Shown: positions 38,422 to 48,758, counted from the first letter of the stretch. The stretch is DNA of 64,000 nucleotides from Herbaspirillum sp. AP02 (GCF_015767275.1 NZ_JADWMY010000011.1:62001-126000), one strand, 5' to 3'. Translations and numbers: made by a program. The notes: generated by a model not told the origin, from the sequence alone.

Positions 38422-39519
38422 ATGGAAATCCCACCACTTTTCAAGCAGGGCGCCTCGGCCCGGGTGCGCGTGACCGTCTTCGCATTGCTGTCGGTCGTGA
38501 TGCTGGTGGTCGACGCCCGCATGCACGTACTGGGTACGCTGCGTCAGGCGCTGGGCACCGCACTCTATCCGTTCCAGTCGGTTGCCATGATCCCGCGTGA
38601 CGCCGTCACCAATTCGAGCGATTACTTTTCCTCGCTGACCTCGCTGCAGCGGGAAAACCACGCGCTGCGCCAGCAACAGATCGTCAACGCCCAGCTGATG
38701 CAGCAGGAGCGCCTGCTGGCGGCGGAGAACGCCCAGTTGCGCAAGCTGCTGGACATGCAGCAGAAGGTACCGGTCAAGTCCATCGTCGGCGAAATCCTGT
38801 ACGACGCGCGCGACCCGTTCACCCGCAAGATCATTCTCAACCGCGGGTCGCAGCAGGGCGTGACGGCGGGCCAGCCGGTGATCGACGAGGTCGGCATCGT
38901 GGGCCAGGTGACCCGGGTGTTCCCGTTCACCTCTGAGGTGACGCTGCTGACCGACAAGGACCAGGCCATCCCGGTCCAGGTCCTGCGCAATGGCTTGCGC
39001 AGCGTGGCCTATGGTCGCGGTCAGACCGGTGCGCTGGACCTGCGCTTCATGCCAGCCAACGCCGATATCCAGAAGGGCGACGTGCTGGTGACCTCGGGTA
39101 TCGACGGCATCTATCCCCCGGGCCTGTCGGTGGCCAGCGTGGCGCTGGTGGAGACGCGTTCGGCAGACTCCTTCGCCCGCATCGTCTGCCGCCCCCTGGC
39201 CGGGATCGACCGCCACCGCCAGCTGCTGATCCTGCTGGTGGAGCAGAACCTGCCGCCGCGCCCGGAGCCTGACGTCATCGACGAGAAGTCGGCCAAGCTG
39301 TTCAAGCGCCGCCTGCGTGACAGCACCCGCGACAACAGCGCCGACGAGGCCAATGCCACCCCCAAGGACAAGCCGGCCGAGGAACGCAAGGGTGCTGCCG
39401 ACGGCACCGCCGCCACGCCTGCCGCCAAGTCCACGGCAGCGGCCACTACTGCAGCCACCGCGCCCACCAAACCGGCCGCCAGCAGCGCCAAGCCTGCCGC
39501 CAAGGAATCCGCACGATGA
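38422..39519 (+). CDS. mreC: Rod-shape-determining protein MreC
   Basis: A 365-residue membrane protein. It has one N-terminal membrane segment (residues ~16-32), a coiled coil around residues 70-110 (LQRENHALRQQQIVNAQLMQ), and a periplasmic beta domain (residues ~115-270). A C-terminal Ala/Lys/Thr-rich tail of about 70 residues is low-complexity. It links MreB to PBP2. A 298-bp gap without a recognised gene precedes it, and the stop overlaps mreD by 4 bp. Confidence 0.94.
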   Translation: MEIPPLFKQGASARVRVTVFALLSVVMLVVDARMHVLGTLRQALGTALYPFQSVAMIPRDAVTNSSDYFSSLTSLQRENHALRQQQIVNAQLMQQERLLAAENAQLRKLLDMQQKVPVKSIVGEILYDARDPFTRKIILNRGSQQGVTAGQPVIDEVGIVGQVTRVFPFTSEVTLLTDKDQAIPVQVLRNGLRSVAYGRGQTGALDLRFMPANADIQKGDVLVTSGIDGIYPPGLSVASVALVETRSADSFARIVCRPLAGIDRHRQLLILLVEQNLPPRPEPDVIDEKSAKLFKRRLRDSTRDNSADEANATPKDKPAEERKGAADGTAATPAAKSTAAATTAATAPTKPAASSAKPAAKESAR

Positions 39520-40025
39520 ACAATCAATACATCCTCCTGCCGGCCAGCCCGCTGTTCATCGCGTTCAGCCTGATCGTGGCCTTCGTGCTCAACCTGATGC
39601 CCTGGGGGCAGATGGTGGGGGTGCCTGACTTCGTGGCACTGGCGCTGGTGTTCTGGAACATCCACCAGCCGCGCAAGGTCGGCATCAGCGTGGCCTTCCT
39701 GATGGGCCTGCTGATGGACGTCAACGAAGCCACTCTGCTGGGCGAAAACGCGCTGGCCTATACCCTGCTGTCCTATTTCGCCATCATGATCCACCGCCGC
39801 GTGCTGTGGTTCCCGCTGCGCACCCAGGCGCTGCATGTGCTGCCGCTGATGCTGCTGGCGCAGGCGGTGCAACTGGTGATCCAGCTGCTGGTCACGGGCA
39901 AGTCGCCCGACTGGTTCTATTTCAGCGAGAGCCTGGTGTCGGCCCTGCTGTGGCCGGTGGTGAGCCTGCTGCTGCTGGCGCCGCAGCGCCGCGCCGTGAA
40001 TCGCGACGAGAATCGCCCCATCTGA
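39516..40025 (+). CDS. mreD: Rod-shape-determining protein MreD
   Basis: A 169-residue integral membrane protein with about five hydrophobic segments. It contains LVFWNIHQPRKVGISVAFLMGLLMDV, the most conserved MreD stretch. It is the small membrane component of the elongation complex. The start ATGA overlaps the mreC stop, and mrdA starts 19 bp downstream. Confidence 0.93.
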   Translation: MNNQYILLPASPLFIAFSLIVAFVLNLMPWGQMVGVPDFVALALVFWNIHQPRKVGISVAFLMGLLMDVNEATLLGENALAYTLLSYFAIMIHRRVLWFPLRTQALHVLPLMLLAQAVQLVIQLLVTGKSPDWFYFSESLVSALLWPVVSLLLLAPQRRAVNRDENRPI

Positions 40026-40044
40026 GGGGCCAGGTGCAAGCAGC

Positions 40045-42018
40045 ATGACCGAATTCAAGAATACCGCGCATGAGCTGAGGCTGTTCCGCATGCGCCTGCT
40101 GGCGGCCAGCGTCATGGTGCTGGTCTGTTTCAGCCTGCTGCTGGCACGCTTCCTGTGGCTGCAGGTGGTGCGCCACGATGCCTATGCCGCCCAGGCCGAG
40201 GAAAACCGCATCTCGGTGGTGCCCATCGTGCCCAATCGCGGCCTGATCATGGATCGCAACGGCGTGGTGCTGGCACGCAACTATTCGGCCTATACGCTGG
40301 AAATTACCCCCTCCAAGATACGGACCAACATCGATGACCTGATCGACGAGCTGGGTACGCTGGTGGAAATCCAGCCGCGCGACCGGCGCCGCTTCCGCCG
40401 CCTGCAGGAAGAATCCAAGAACTTCGAAAGCGTGCCCATCCGCACCCGCCTGACCGACGAGGAAGTGGCCAAGTTCACGGCCCAGCGCTATCGCTTCCCC
40501 GGCGTGGAGGTGCAGGCCCGCCTGTTCCGCCAGTATCCGTACGGCAAGACCGCTGCACACGTGATCGGCTATATCGGCCGCATCAGCCAGCGCGACGCCG
40601 AGCGCATCGCCGATTCGGACGACGAAGCCAACTACAACGGCACCGACTACATCGGCAAGGAAGGCCTGGAAAAGAGCTACGAAAACCAGTTGCACGGCAC
40701 CACCGGCTACGAGGAAGTGGAAATCTCCGCCAGCGGCCGGGCCGTGCGCTCGCTCTCGCGCACCCCGGCCACGCCGGGCAAGAACCTGATCCTGTCCATC
40801 GACATCGAGCTGCAGAAGGTGGTGGAAGAGGCCTTCGGCGACCAGAAGGGCGCGCTGGTGGCCATCAATCCGGCCACTGGCGATATCCTGGCCTATGTCT
40901 CGCAGCCCTCCTATGATCCCAACCTGTTCGTCGAAGGCATCGACCAGCAGAGCTGGGATGAGCTCAACAAGTCGCCCGACCGGCCACTGCTGAACCGGCC
41001 GCTGTCGGGGGTCTATTCGCCCGGTTCGACCTACAAGCCATTCATGGCGCTGGCCGCGCTGGAGCTGGGCCGCCGTCGCCCGCAGGACGCCATCCGCGAT
41101 CCGGGCTATTTCATCCTGGGCAACCACCGTTTCCGCGATGACAAGGAAGGCGGCCACGGCGTGGTCGACATGTATCGCTCGGTGGTGATCTCCTGCGACA
41201 CCTACTACTACATGCTGGCCAATGACATGGGGGTCAATGCCATCCATGACTTCATGAAGCCCTTCGGCTTCGGCCAGATCACCGGCATCGACCTGGAACA
41301 CGAAAAGCGCGGCATCCTGCCCTCCACCGAGTGGAAACGCAACGCCTTCCGCAAACCCGAGCAGAAGCGCTGGATCGCCGGGGATACGGTGTCGCTGGGC
41401 ATCGGCCAGGGCTACAACAGCTTCACGCCGCTGCAGATGGCCCAGGCCACCGCCATCCTGGCCAACAATGGCGTGGTGATGAAGCCACACCTGGTCAAGA
41501 TCGTCGAGGACGGCGTGACCCACGAGCGCACCGAGACCGTACCCAAGGAAAGCTACCGCATCCCGCTAAAGCAGGAAAACATCGACTTCATCAAGCGCGC
41601 CATGGTCGGCGTGGTCAAGGAAGGCACCGGCGCGGCCGCCTTCCGTGGCGCCCCCTACGACTCAGGCGGCAAGACCGGTACGGCGCAGGTGGTCAACATC
41701 GCCAAGAACCAGAAGTATGATTCCAGGAAGCTCTCCCGCATCTATCATGACAACGGCCTGTATATCGGCTTCGCGCCGGCCGACGCACCACGCATCGCCA
41801 TTGCGGCGGTGGTCGAGAACGGCGGCTGGGGTGCGGGCGTAGCCGCGCCGCTGGTGCGCAAGGCCATGGATTACTTCATGCTGGGCAAGCGCCCCAACGA
41901 ACCGATCAAGTCGGTCGCGCCCGAGGTGGTGAGCCCGGATACCCCGGTTGAGGGCCCCACCTCCGAGGACAGCGGCGCCAGCAATACCCCCACGGTCCAG
42001 CCGGACGTGCAGGAATGA
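40045..42018 (+). CDS. mrdA: Penicillin-binding protein 2
   Basis: A 657-residue class B transpeptidase that cross-links lateral wall peptidoglycan. It has one membrane anchor (residues ~20-42), a pedestal domain, and a transpeptidase domain with Ser328 in GSTYKPF, the SCD triad (SCDTYYYM) and KTG at Lys543 in GGKTGTAQ. The C-terminal ~40 residues are Pro/Glu/Ser-rich. It works with RodA, encoded 94 bp downstream. Confidence 0.96.
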   Translation: MTEFKNTAHELRLFRMRLLAASVMVLVCFSLLLARFLWLQVVRHDAYAAQAEENRISVVPIVPNRGLIMDRNGVVLARNYSAYTLEITPSKIRTNIDDLIDELGTLVEIQPRDRRRFRRLQEESKNFESVPIRTRLTDEEVAKFTAQRYRFPGVEVQARLFRQYPYGKTAAHVIGYIGRISQRDAERIADSDDEANYNGTDYIGKEGLEKSYENQLHGTTGYEEVEISASGRAVRSLSRTPATPGKNLILSIDIELQKVVEEAFGDQKGALVAINPATGDILAYVSQPSYDPNLFVEGIDQQSWDELNKSPDRPLLNRPLSGVYSPGSTYKPFMALAALELGRRRPQDAIRDPGYFILGNHRFRDDKEGGHGVVDMYRSVVISCDTYYYMLANDMGVNAIHDFMKPFGFGQITGIDLEHEKRGILPSTEWKRNAFRKPEQKRWIAGDTVSLGIGQGYNSFTPLQMAQATAILANNGVVMKPHLVKIVEDGVTHERTETVPKESYRIPLKQENIDFIKRAMVGVVKEGTGAAAFRGAPYDSGGKTGTAQVVNIAKNQKYDSRKLSRIYHDNGLYIGFAPADAPRIAIAAVVENGGWGAGVAAPLVRKAMDYFMLGKRPNEPIKSVAPEVVSPDTPVEGPTSEDSGASNTPTVQPDVQE

Positions 42019-42112
42019 GGCCGGGCCGCATCCGCACCGAACGCCTGCGCGCGGGTTCACCCGGCGCGCACGGCCCGACATCGCAACAGAGCAGCAAGCA
42101 CCAGGAGCCGGC

Positions 42113-43222
42113 ATGAGCCTGCAACGTCCGCCCCTTTGGCAAAGCATCAAGCCGCACCTGACGGTGTTCGACGGCGCGCTGTCGCTGATCGTCTTCCTGA
42201 TCCTGTCGGTGGGCATCGTCACCCTGTATTCGGCGGGGATGAACTTCCCTGGCCGGGTCGAAGACCAGTTGCGCAATATCCTGGTGGCCTTCATCGTCAT
42301 GTGGGCCGCCGCCAACGTCTCGCCGCAACTGCTGCTGCGGCTGGCGGTGCCGGTCTATACGGTGGGGGTGACGCTGCTGATCGCAGTGGCGCTGTTCGGC
42401 ATCATCAAGAAGGGTTCACGTCGCTGGCTCAATATCGGCATGGTGGTGCAACCCTCGGAAATCATGAAGATCGCCATGCCGCTGATGCTGGCCTGGTACT
42501 TCCAGAAGCGGGAGGGCATGCTGCGCTGGGATGCCTTCATGGTGGCGGCGATCCTGCTGCTGATTCCGGGCTTCCTGATCATCCGCCAGCCCGACCTGGG
42601 CACTGGCCTCTTGGTGTTGGCGGCCGGCTTCTACGTGATCTTCTTTGCCGGGCTGCCGTGGAAGATCCTGCTGGGCCTGTGCGTGGCCGGGGCGGCCAGC
42701 CTGCCGGTGGTGTGGTCCTTCATGCACGATTACCAGCGCCAGCGCGTGATGATGCTCATCGACCCGACCTCCGACCCGTTGGGCAAGGGCTTCCACATCA
42801 TCCAGTCCACCATCGCCATCGGTTCCGGCGGGGTGACCGGCAAGGGCTGGCTGATGGGGACGCAGACGCACCTGGAATTCATTCCCGAACGCACCACCGA
42901 CTTCATCTTCTCGGTCTACTCTGAAGAGTTCGGGCTGATCGGCAATGTCGTCCTGCTGGTGCTGTACCTGCTGCTGATCGGACGCGGGCTGATGATCACG
43001 GCCAATGCGCCGACGCTCTTCACGCGTCTGCTGGGTGGAGCCATCACGATGATCTTCTTCACCTACGCCTTCGTGAACATGGGCATGGTCAGCGGCATCC
43101 TGCCGGTGGTGGGCGTGCCGCTGCCCTTCATGAGTTATGGCGGCACGGCGCTGGTGACGCTGGGGCTGGGGGCGGGCATCCTCATGAGCATCCAGCGCCA
43201 TCGCAAGCTGGTACAGAGCTGA
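42113..43222 (+). CDS. rodA: Peptidoglycan glycosyltransferase RodA
   Basis: A 369-residue SEDS-family polytopic membrane protein that polymerises glycan strands for elongation. Typical segments are RWLNIGMVVQPSEIMKIAMP, IPERTTDFIFSVYSEEFGLIG and GVPLPFMSYGGTALVTLG. The ATG at 42113 follows CCAGGAG; longer upstream readings run into the tail of mrdA. It is the last gene of the mre-mrd operon in its strict form, and rlpA follows after 175 bp. Confidence 0.95.
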   Translation: MSLQRPPLWQSIKPHLTVFDGALSLIVFLILSVGIVTLYSAGMNFPGRVEDQLRNILVAFIVMWAAANVSPQLLLRLAVPVYTVGVTLLIAVALFGIIKKGSRRWLNIGMVVQPSEIMKIAMPLMLAWYFQKREGMLRWDAFMVAAILLLIPGFLIIRQPDLGTGLLVLAAGFYVIFFAGLPWKILLGLCVAGAASLPVVWSFMHDYQRQRVMMLIDPTSDPLGKGFHIIQSTIAIGSGGVTGKGWLMGTQTHLEFIPERTTDFIFSVYSEEFGLIGNVVLLVLYLLLIGRGLMITANAPTLFTRLLGGAITMIFFTYAFVNMGMVSGILPVVGVPLPFMSYGGTALVTLGLGAGILMSIQRHRKLVQS

Positions 43223-43397
43223 GGCTGCCAGCTGCTGTTTTCATTATCCATCCGACAAGTCGGACGCCGCGGTTGAACTTGCGGCGCTGACGCGTTGTCA
43301 GCCTCGGTGCATTGCACTCTGGTATCGTGGCGGACATTCCGGCCTGCACAAGCCTTCTGCCAGGCAGGGCGCATCGACTCTTGACCAAGGACCGGCC

Positions 43398-44639
43398 ATG
43401 GGCACATCTTCTTACGAACATCACGGCGGGACGGCGTCCCGAGCGGCGCGGCGCGCGCCATCCGGCCGCGCTATCCGATCATCCTCCCTGGGTGCTGCCC
43501 TGCGCTGGAGCAGCCTGCTGCTACCGCTGCTGCTGGTCGCTTGCGGCACCACCCAGCAGGCGCCGCGCCAGACTGCACAGGCGCCTTCGACCCCGGTCAA
43601 GGCCGCTGGCGGTCGCCCCTCCAACGCTCCGGCCCTGCCGGCGGCAGGCTCCGGACGGGGCGGCTACTACAAGGACGACGGCCCGGGTGACCACATCCCC
43701 GATGGCCTGCTCGACGTGGCCGATGCCGAACCGCAGGTGGAACCGGTCTCCCGGGCGGCCAGTCGGCCCTATGCGGTGTTCGGCAAGACCTACGTGCCCA
43801 TTACCGACAGCAACCAGCCTTTCATCCAGCGCGGCATCGGTAGCTGGTACGGCAAGAAATTCCACGGGCAGAAGACGTCCTCGGGCGAGCTCTACGACAT
43901 GTACAAGATGACGGCCGCGCACCCCACGCTGCCCATTCCTTCCTATGCGCGGGTGACCAACCTGAAGACCGGCAAGCAGGTCATCGTGCGCATCAATGAT
44001 CGCGGCCCCTTCCACTCCAGCCGCATCATCGACCTGTCCTACACGGCCGCCCTGAAGCTGGGTTATCTGGGGACGGGCAGCAGCGAGCTGGAAGTCGAAC
44101 GCATCCTGCCGGAAGAAGCACAGCGGATGGCCGATGCGCGCCGCAACGGCAGCACGCTGGCAGTGGCCGATCCGATCAACCGGGCTGCCGACAATGGGGC
44201 CGGCGTCTCCACCGGCGCGGTGGAAATCAATACGGTGAGCGCACAAGGCCTGCCGCCCCAGCCCACCGTGGCAGCGGTGCAGCCGATCAATGCCAGCACC
44301 AGCAGTGCTGCCGGTGGCGCCGGTCTGGCCGGTGGCGGCGGGATCATCAACGCCGTGGCCAGCGGTTCGGCCCCCTCCCCTGCAATGCCGCAGGCGGTAC
44401 CGCTGACGGCAGGTTATTACCTTCAGTTCGGCGCCTATTCGCAAGAAGCCAATGCGCTGGTGGCGCGTGACAAGCTGCTGCCCAGCCTGTCCGGCATCGT
44501 CGACAACATGCAGGCGGTGCAGGTCAACGGGCTCTATCGCCTGTATGCCGGCCCCTATCCGACCCGCCCGGCGGCGCAGAATGCGGCCATGCTGGTGCGC
44601 CAGCGCAGCGCCGGCACGCCCTTCATCGTCGAACGCTGA
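43398..44639 (+). CDS. rlpA: RlpA-family septal-ring lytic transglycosylase
   Basis: A 413-residue lipoprotein. The lipobox is LLVAC (Cys49) after an unusually long N-region. A double-psi beta-barrel domain (IGSWYGKKFHGQKTSSGELYDM to VRINDRGPFHSSRIIDLSY) carries the catalytic Asp, and a C-terminal SPOR domain (from ~YYLQFGAYSQEANAL) binds denuded glycans at the septum. It converges on rsmI with an 18-bp gap. Confidence 0.92.
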   Translation: MGTSSYEHHGGTASRAARRAPSGRAIRSSSLGAALRWSSLLLPLLLVACGTTQQAPRQTAQAPSTPVKAAGGRPSNAPALPAAGSGRGGYYKDDGPGDHIPDGLLDVADAEPQVEPVSRAASRPYAVFGKTYVPITDSNQPFIQRGIGSWYGKKFHGQKTSSGELYDMYKMTAAHPTLPIPSYARVTNLKTGKQVIVRINDRGPFHSSRIIDLSYTAALKLGYLGTGSSELEVERILPEEAQRMADARRNGSTLAVADPINRAADNGAGVSTGAVEINTVSAQGLPPQPTVAAVQPINASTSSAAGGAGLAGGGGIINAVASGSAPSPAMPQAVPLTAGYYLQFGAYSQEANALVARDKLLPSLSGIVDNMQAVQVNGLYRLYAGPYPTRPAAQNAAMLVRQRSAGTPFIVER

Positions 44640-44657
44640 TCGGCCGGGCCACTATCG

Positions 44658-45563
44658 CTATCCCTCTTGCGCGTCCTGCCTGAGTTGCAGGGCGCGTTCA
44701 TACAAGGCGTTCTTTTTCTGGCCGGTGATCTGCGCGGCCAGGGCGGCGGCCTGTTTCAACGGTAGTTCTTCCAGCAGGATACGCAGGACGCGCTCGCCCT
44801 CCGCATCCTCGTCCGGCACCGACTGCGCACCTTCCAGCAAGACCACGAACTCACCGCGCTGGCGGTTGGCGTCCTGCTCCAGCCAGGCCGGTGCCTCGCC
44901 CAGCGGGCAGCGGTGGATGTCCTCGAACAGCTTGGTCAGCTCGCGCGCCAGCACCACCTGGCGCTGCGGGCCGAACACCTGCAGCAGGGACTGCACGGTC
45001 TCGACGATACGGTGCGGGGCTTCATAGAACACCAGCGCCGCCTGCAGACCGGTCAACTCCTGCAGCGCGGTCTCGCGCTGGCGGGTCTTGCTGGGCAGGA
45101 AGCCGACGAAGTGGAAACGGGCATCGGTCAGCCCCGATGCCGACAGCGCGGTAATCGCCGCCGATGCGCCGGGCATGGGAATCACCCGGAACCCGGCGGC
45201 ACGCACCGCGTCGACCACCTTGGCACCGGGGTCGGAAACAGCCGGCGTGCCGGCGTCGGATACCAGCGCCACCCGCTGTCCGGCGCGCAGGCGCTCGATG
45301 ATCTTGTCGGCGGCCTCGCGCTCGTTGTGCTCGTGAGTCGCCAACAGGGGCCGGGAGAGGCCATAGCGCTGCAACAACTGGCTGGTATTGCGCGTATCCT
45401 CGCAGGCCACCGCATCGGCGATACCTAGCAGGTGCAGGCCGCGCAGGCTGATGTCGCAGACATTCCCGATGGGCGTGGCCAGCACATATAATGCCGACAC
45501 CGGATAGGTTTGCTGGGCGGCATCCTGCAGGATGGAGGCAGCTACGCTGGAATTCTGATTCAT
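44658..45563 (-). CDS. rsmI: 16S rRNA (cytidine1402-2'-O)-methyltransferase
   Basis: A 301-residue tetrapyrrole-methylase-fold RNA methyltransferase. It shows LYVLATPIGNVCDISLRGLHLL, ACEDTRNTSQLLQRYG and SDAGTPAVSDPGAKVV, all RsmI hallmarks. It modifies C1402 in the decoding centre. The ATG at 45561-45563 gives the family N-terminus; no Shine-Dalgarno sequence is seen before it, because that place holds the purine-rich site of divergent lpoA. The two start codons are only 13 bp apart. Confidence 0.93.
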   Translation of the reverse strand: MNQNSSVAASILQDAAQQTYPVSALYVLATPIGNVCDISLRGLHLLGIADAVACEDTRNTSQLLQRYGLSRPLLATHEHNEREAADKIIERLRAGQRVALVSDAGTPAVSDPGAKVVDAVRAAGFRVIPMPGASAAITALSASGLTDARFHFVGFLPSKTRQRETALQELTGLQAALVFYEAPHRIVETVQSLLQVFGPQRQVVLARELTKLFEDIHRCPLGEAPAWLEQDANRQRGEFVVLLEGAQSVPDEDAEGERVLRILLEELPLKQAAALAAQITGQKKNALYERALQLRQDAQEG

Positions 45564-45576
45564 TGGAGGAGGCGGG

Positions 45577-46857
45577 ATGTTCACAGGTTCGAAGAAAATG
45601 ACCGCATACGCGGCCCTGCTGGCCGGTTTGCTGGCCCCCTGGATGGTGGCGCTGCCGGCCGCAGCAGCCGACAGTGTACCCCTGCTGGCGCAGGCCGCTA
45701 CCCCCACGCTGCCCTCGGCCACCTCCGATCCGGCCCCGCTGGCGCTGCCGCCGGGGACCTCGCCGGAGATGCAGTCGGCCGCCAGCGGCGTATTGACGAC
45801 ACCCTCGGCAGCGCCTGCGGCCGCCGCCCCGATCCGCATGGCCTTGCTGCTGCCCTCCCGCACCGGCGCCTTTGGAGCTGCCGCGGACGCGGTGCGCACG
45901 GGCTTCCTGACGGCCTATTCGCGCCAGAAGGAGAACATCCAGCTGGCCATCGTCGAGACCGGGGATTCGGCACCGGACATGCAGCGTGCCTACGACGAGG
46001 CGGCCGGCAAGTACGACATCGTGATCGGCCCGCTCTCGCGCAGCGCCGTGACCGCCGTGGCCCAGAGCGGTCGCGTGAGCAAACCCACCGTCGCATTGGC
46101 GCAGCCGGACATGAATGGCGAGACCGATCTGCAACTGCCCGCGCAGATGCTGGCCGTGGGCCTGTCCATCGATGAAGAGGCACGCCAGGTGGCCAACTGG
46201 GTCGAAAAGGAAAAAGCGCCCGGCAAGATCTTCGCCATCTCGACCAATATCGCCTGGCAAAAGCGTGCCGCCCGCTCCTTCCAGCTGCGTGCCCGCCAGC
46301 TCGGCCTGCAGGTCGAGACGCTGGAACTGAGCACCCCCGCCAACGCCCTCTCGGCCCCTGGACTGGCGCAGCTGGCCAAGCGCGTGGAGCAGGAAAAACC
46401 GGCCCTGATCTTCGTCGCCCTGGACGCGGCGCAAACCGTGCAACTGCGCAGCGCCGTGGGCAACGAGCTGCCGCTGTACGGTACCTCGCAGATCAATCCC
46501 TACACCCTCAAGCGCGACAACCCCAACGACAAGCTGCCCGAGCTGGACGGGGTGCGCCTGGTCGACATCCCCTGGCAACTGCAGCCCGACAACGTGGCGG
46601 TGGCCCGCTATCCACGCCCGGCAATCAATGACAACGAGCGTCCCAGCCCGGACCTGGCGCGCCTGTATGCGCTGGGCATCGATGCTTACCGGGTTGCCTA
46701 TGGCATTGCGCAGCGGCAATCGGGCTTCGATATCGATGGCGTCACCGGGCGCCTGACGGTGAACATGATCGGTGGCGGCACCACCTATTTCCAGCGCCAG
46801 GAGACCCAGGCCATCTATCAGGATGGCTGGCCGGTGCCGATGGCGGACCAGTACTGA
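45577..46857 (+). CDS. lpoA: LpoA-like penicillin-binding protein activator
   Basis: A 426-residue exported protein matching the C-terminal periplasmic-binding-protein-like domain of LpoA ([22 protein letters not shown], then [17 protein letters not shown] and the late [14 protein letters not shown]). It is much shorter than E. coli LpoA (about 680 residues): the N-terminal TPR part is missing. The signal peptide ends AAAADS without a Cys, so it appears not to be a lipoprotein. GGAGGAGG lies before the ATG. The gene order rsmI-lpoA-yraN-diaA-dolP is the same as in E. coli. Confidence 0.85.
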   Translation: MFTGSKKMTAYAALLAGLLAPWMVALPAAAADSVPLLAQAATPTLPSATSDPAPLALPPGTSPEMQSAASGVLTTPSAAPAAAAPIRMALLLPSRTGAFGAAADAVRTGFLTAYSRQKENIQLAIVETGDSAPDMQRAYDEAAGKYDIVIGPLSRSAVTAVAQSGRVSKPTVALAQPDMNGETDLQLPAQMLAVGLSIDEEARQVANWVEKEKAPGKIFAISTNIAWQKRAARSFQLRARQLGLQVETLELSTPANALSAPGLAQLAKRVEQEKPALIFVALDAAQTVQLRSAVGNELPLYGTSQINPYTLKRDNPNDKLPELDGVRLVDIPWQLQPDNVAVARYPRPAINDNERPSPDLARLYALGIDAYRVAYGIAQRQSGFDIDGVTGRLTVNMIGGGTTYFQRQETQAIYQDGWPVPMADQY

Positions 46858-46864
46858 CGCCACC

Positions 46865-47233
46865 ATGGCGCTGCGCGACCTGTTGCGCCGTACCTCGCGC
46901 CAGCGCACCGGCGATGCTGCCGAGGACCAGGCCCTGGAGCATCTGCAGCGCCAGGGCCTGCGCTTGGTGGAACGCAATTTCCGCTGCAAGGGTGGCGAGA
47001 TCGACCTGATCCTGCAGGACGGCGCCACGGTGGTCTTCGTGGAAGTGCGCGCCCGCGCCAGTGCGGCCTTTGGCGGTGCGGCGGCCAGCGTGACACCGGC
47101 CAAGCAGCGACGCCTGCTGGTGGCGGCCCAGGTCTGGCTGCAGGGTCAGCGGGAGATGCCGGCCTGCCGTTTCGACGTCATCGCGGTCGATGGCGGCCAG
47201 TTACAATGGCTGCGCAACGTCATCGAGACCTGA
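46865..47233 (+). CDS. yraN: YraN/UPF0102-family nuclease-like protein
   Basis: A 122-residue protein with the UPF0102 pattern: [34 protein letters not shown] and then [10 protein letters not shown], a Holliday-junction-resolvase-like nuclease core with E-x-D and E-V-R. The biological role is unknown. The gene is 7 bp after lpoA and belongs to the same transcript; its stop is 119 bp before diaA. Confidence 0.92.
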   Translation: MALRDLLRRTSRQRTGDAAEDQALEHLQRQGLRLVERNFRCKGGEIDLILQDGATVVFVEVRARASAAFGGAAASVTPAKQRRLLVAAQVWLQGQREMPACRFDVIAVDGGQLQWLRNVIET

Positions 47234-47351
47234 ACGGGCGGATTTGCAGCCGGAGGGTCCTGGCGTATCATGTGCCACCGAATTGCGGAAACTTCTCTTT
47301 ACCCATTGCCAGGACTTGGCGCCGTTCAAGTCTTCTATAATCGCAGCCACT

Positions 47352-47948
47352 ATGACAAATCCCCGTATCCTCGCCCATTTCCAGGAAAGTGCCGACCTGA
47401 AGATCAAGGCAGCCAGCGTACTGGCGCAACCGATTGAACAGGCGACTGAACTTATGTTCACCGCGCTGTCGAATGGCAACAAGATTCTTGCCTGCGGCAA
47501 TGGTGGATCGGCTGCCGACAGCCAGCACTTCGCGGCCGAACTGGTGGGGCGCTTCGAACGCGAGCGCCTGCCGCTGCCGGCCCTGGCGCTGACCACGGAC
47601 ACCTCCATCCTCACCGCAGTGGGCAACGATTACAGCTACCAGGAAATCTTCTCGAAGCAGGTCCAGGCCTTCGGCCAGGCGGGTGACATCCTGCTGGTCT
47701 TCTCGACCTCGGGCAATTCGGGCAACATCCTGGCCGCCATCGACGTGGCCCACGAGCGCGACATGCGCGTGGTGGCGCTGACCGGCAAGGGCGGCGGCAA
47801 GATCGGCAAGATCCTGACCGATGCCGATGTGCATATCTGTGTGCCGCATGACCGTACCGCGCGCATCCAGGAAGTGCATCTGGTATCCCTGCACTGCATT
47901 TGCGATGGTATCGACGTCGCGCTTTTTGGAGATGATGCGAATGAGTGA
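47352..47948 (+). CDS. diaA: SIS-domain DnaA-binding protein / phosphoheptose isomerase-like
   Basis: A 198-residue SIS-domain protein. It shows [26 protein letters not shown] and [17 protein letters not shown], the sugar-phosphate pocket shared by GmhA and DiaA. The position between yraN and dolP points to DiaA, which promotes DnaA assembly at oriC in E. coli, but isomerase activity cannot be excluded. The stop overlaps dolP by 8 bp. Confidence 0.85.
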   Translation: MTNPRILAHFQESADLKIKAASVLAQPIEQATELMFTALSNGNKILACGNGGSAADSQHFAAELVGRFERERLPLPALALTTDTSILTAVGNDYSYQEIFSKQVQAFGQAGDILLVFSTSGNSGNILAAIDVAHERDMRVVALTGKGGGKIGKILTDADVHICVPHDRTARIQEVHLVSLHCICDGIDVALFGDDANE

Positions 47949-48600
47949 TGCACGATCGATGTTCACACGGCTGCGCCGCCCGTTGGCGGCAGTCGCACTG
48001 GGCGGCATGCTGGCCCTGAGCCTGCAGGGTTGTTTCGCGGTATTGGCCGGCGGTGCGCTGGCCACCACCTTCGCCGCCACCGACCGCCGTACCCTGGGCG
48101 CGCAGACGGAGGACAAATCGATCGTGGTCAAGGGCGAAGCCCGTATTCCCGAAGTCGTGGCCGCCGGCTCACATGTCAACGTGACTGCCTTCAACCGCAA
48201 GGTGCTGTTGTCCGGTGAAGTGCCTGACGAAGCCTCCAAGGCTGCCGCCGAGCGCGAGATCAAGGCCTTGCAGAATGTCGATACGGTGTACAACGAGCTG
48301 CAGGTCGGCCCATCCTCCAGCTTCGGCTCGCGTTCCAGCGACGCGCTCATCACCAGCAAGGTGCTGGCCAGCCTGGTGGACGACAAGACCCTCTATTCCA
48401 GCGCCTTCAAGATCACGACCGAGCGCGGCATCGTCTACATGATGGGCCGCGTGACCCAACGCGAAGGCCAGCGCGCCGCCCAGATCGCCAGCGGTGTGTC
48501 GGATGTGACCAAGGTCGTCACGCTGTTCGAATACATCAGCGAAGACGAACTGAAGGAATACCAGCGCAAGCCGGCCAGCGAGAACAAATCCACCAGCTGA
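47941..48600 (+). CDS. dolP: BON-domain outer-membrane lipoprotein DolP-like
   Basis: A 219-residue lipoprotein with lipobox LSLQGC (Cys31) and two BON domains (residues ~65-130 and ~140-205), each with the pattern [20 protein letters not shown] or [16 protein letters not shown]. DolP (YraP) supports outer-membrane integrity. It overlaps diaA and is followed 31 bp later by an intrinsic terminator that closes the lpoA-dolP operon. Confidence 0.9.
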   Translation: MSDARSMFTRLRRPLAAVALGGMLALSLQGCFAVLAGGALATTFAATDRRTLGAQTEDKSIVVKGEARIPEVVAAGSHVNVTAFNRKVLLSGEVPDEASKAAAEREIKALQNVDTVYNELQVGPSSSFGSRSSDALITSKVLASLVDDKTLYSSAFKITTERGIVYMMGRVTQREGQRAAQIASGVSDVTKVVTLFEYISEDELKEYQRKPASENKSTS

Positions 48601-48630
48601 TCGGTGGCACCAAGGTCTCTGATGCAAGTC

Positions 48631-48657
48631 AAACCGCCGGCCTGTCCGGCGGTTTTC
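48631..48657 (+). terminator. Intrinsic terminator after dolP
   Basis: The stem AACCGCCGG / CCGGCGGTT with loop CCTGT is followed by TTTTCC. It is symmetric enough to work on both strands but serves the rightward lpoA-dolP operon. Confidence 0.85.
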
Positions 48658-48758
48658 CATTGGAGCGCGGTCCGCAGGATTGGACGCCGCGGTCTATAAT
48701 GGCCGGATCAGTCCCGGGGCCTGGCCCCGCTCATCGAATCCGGAATACGGAGTTTTCC

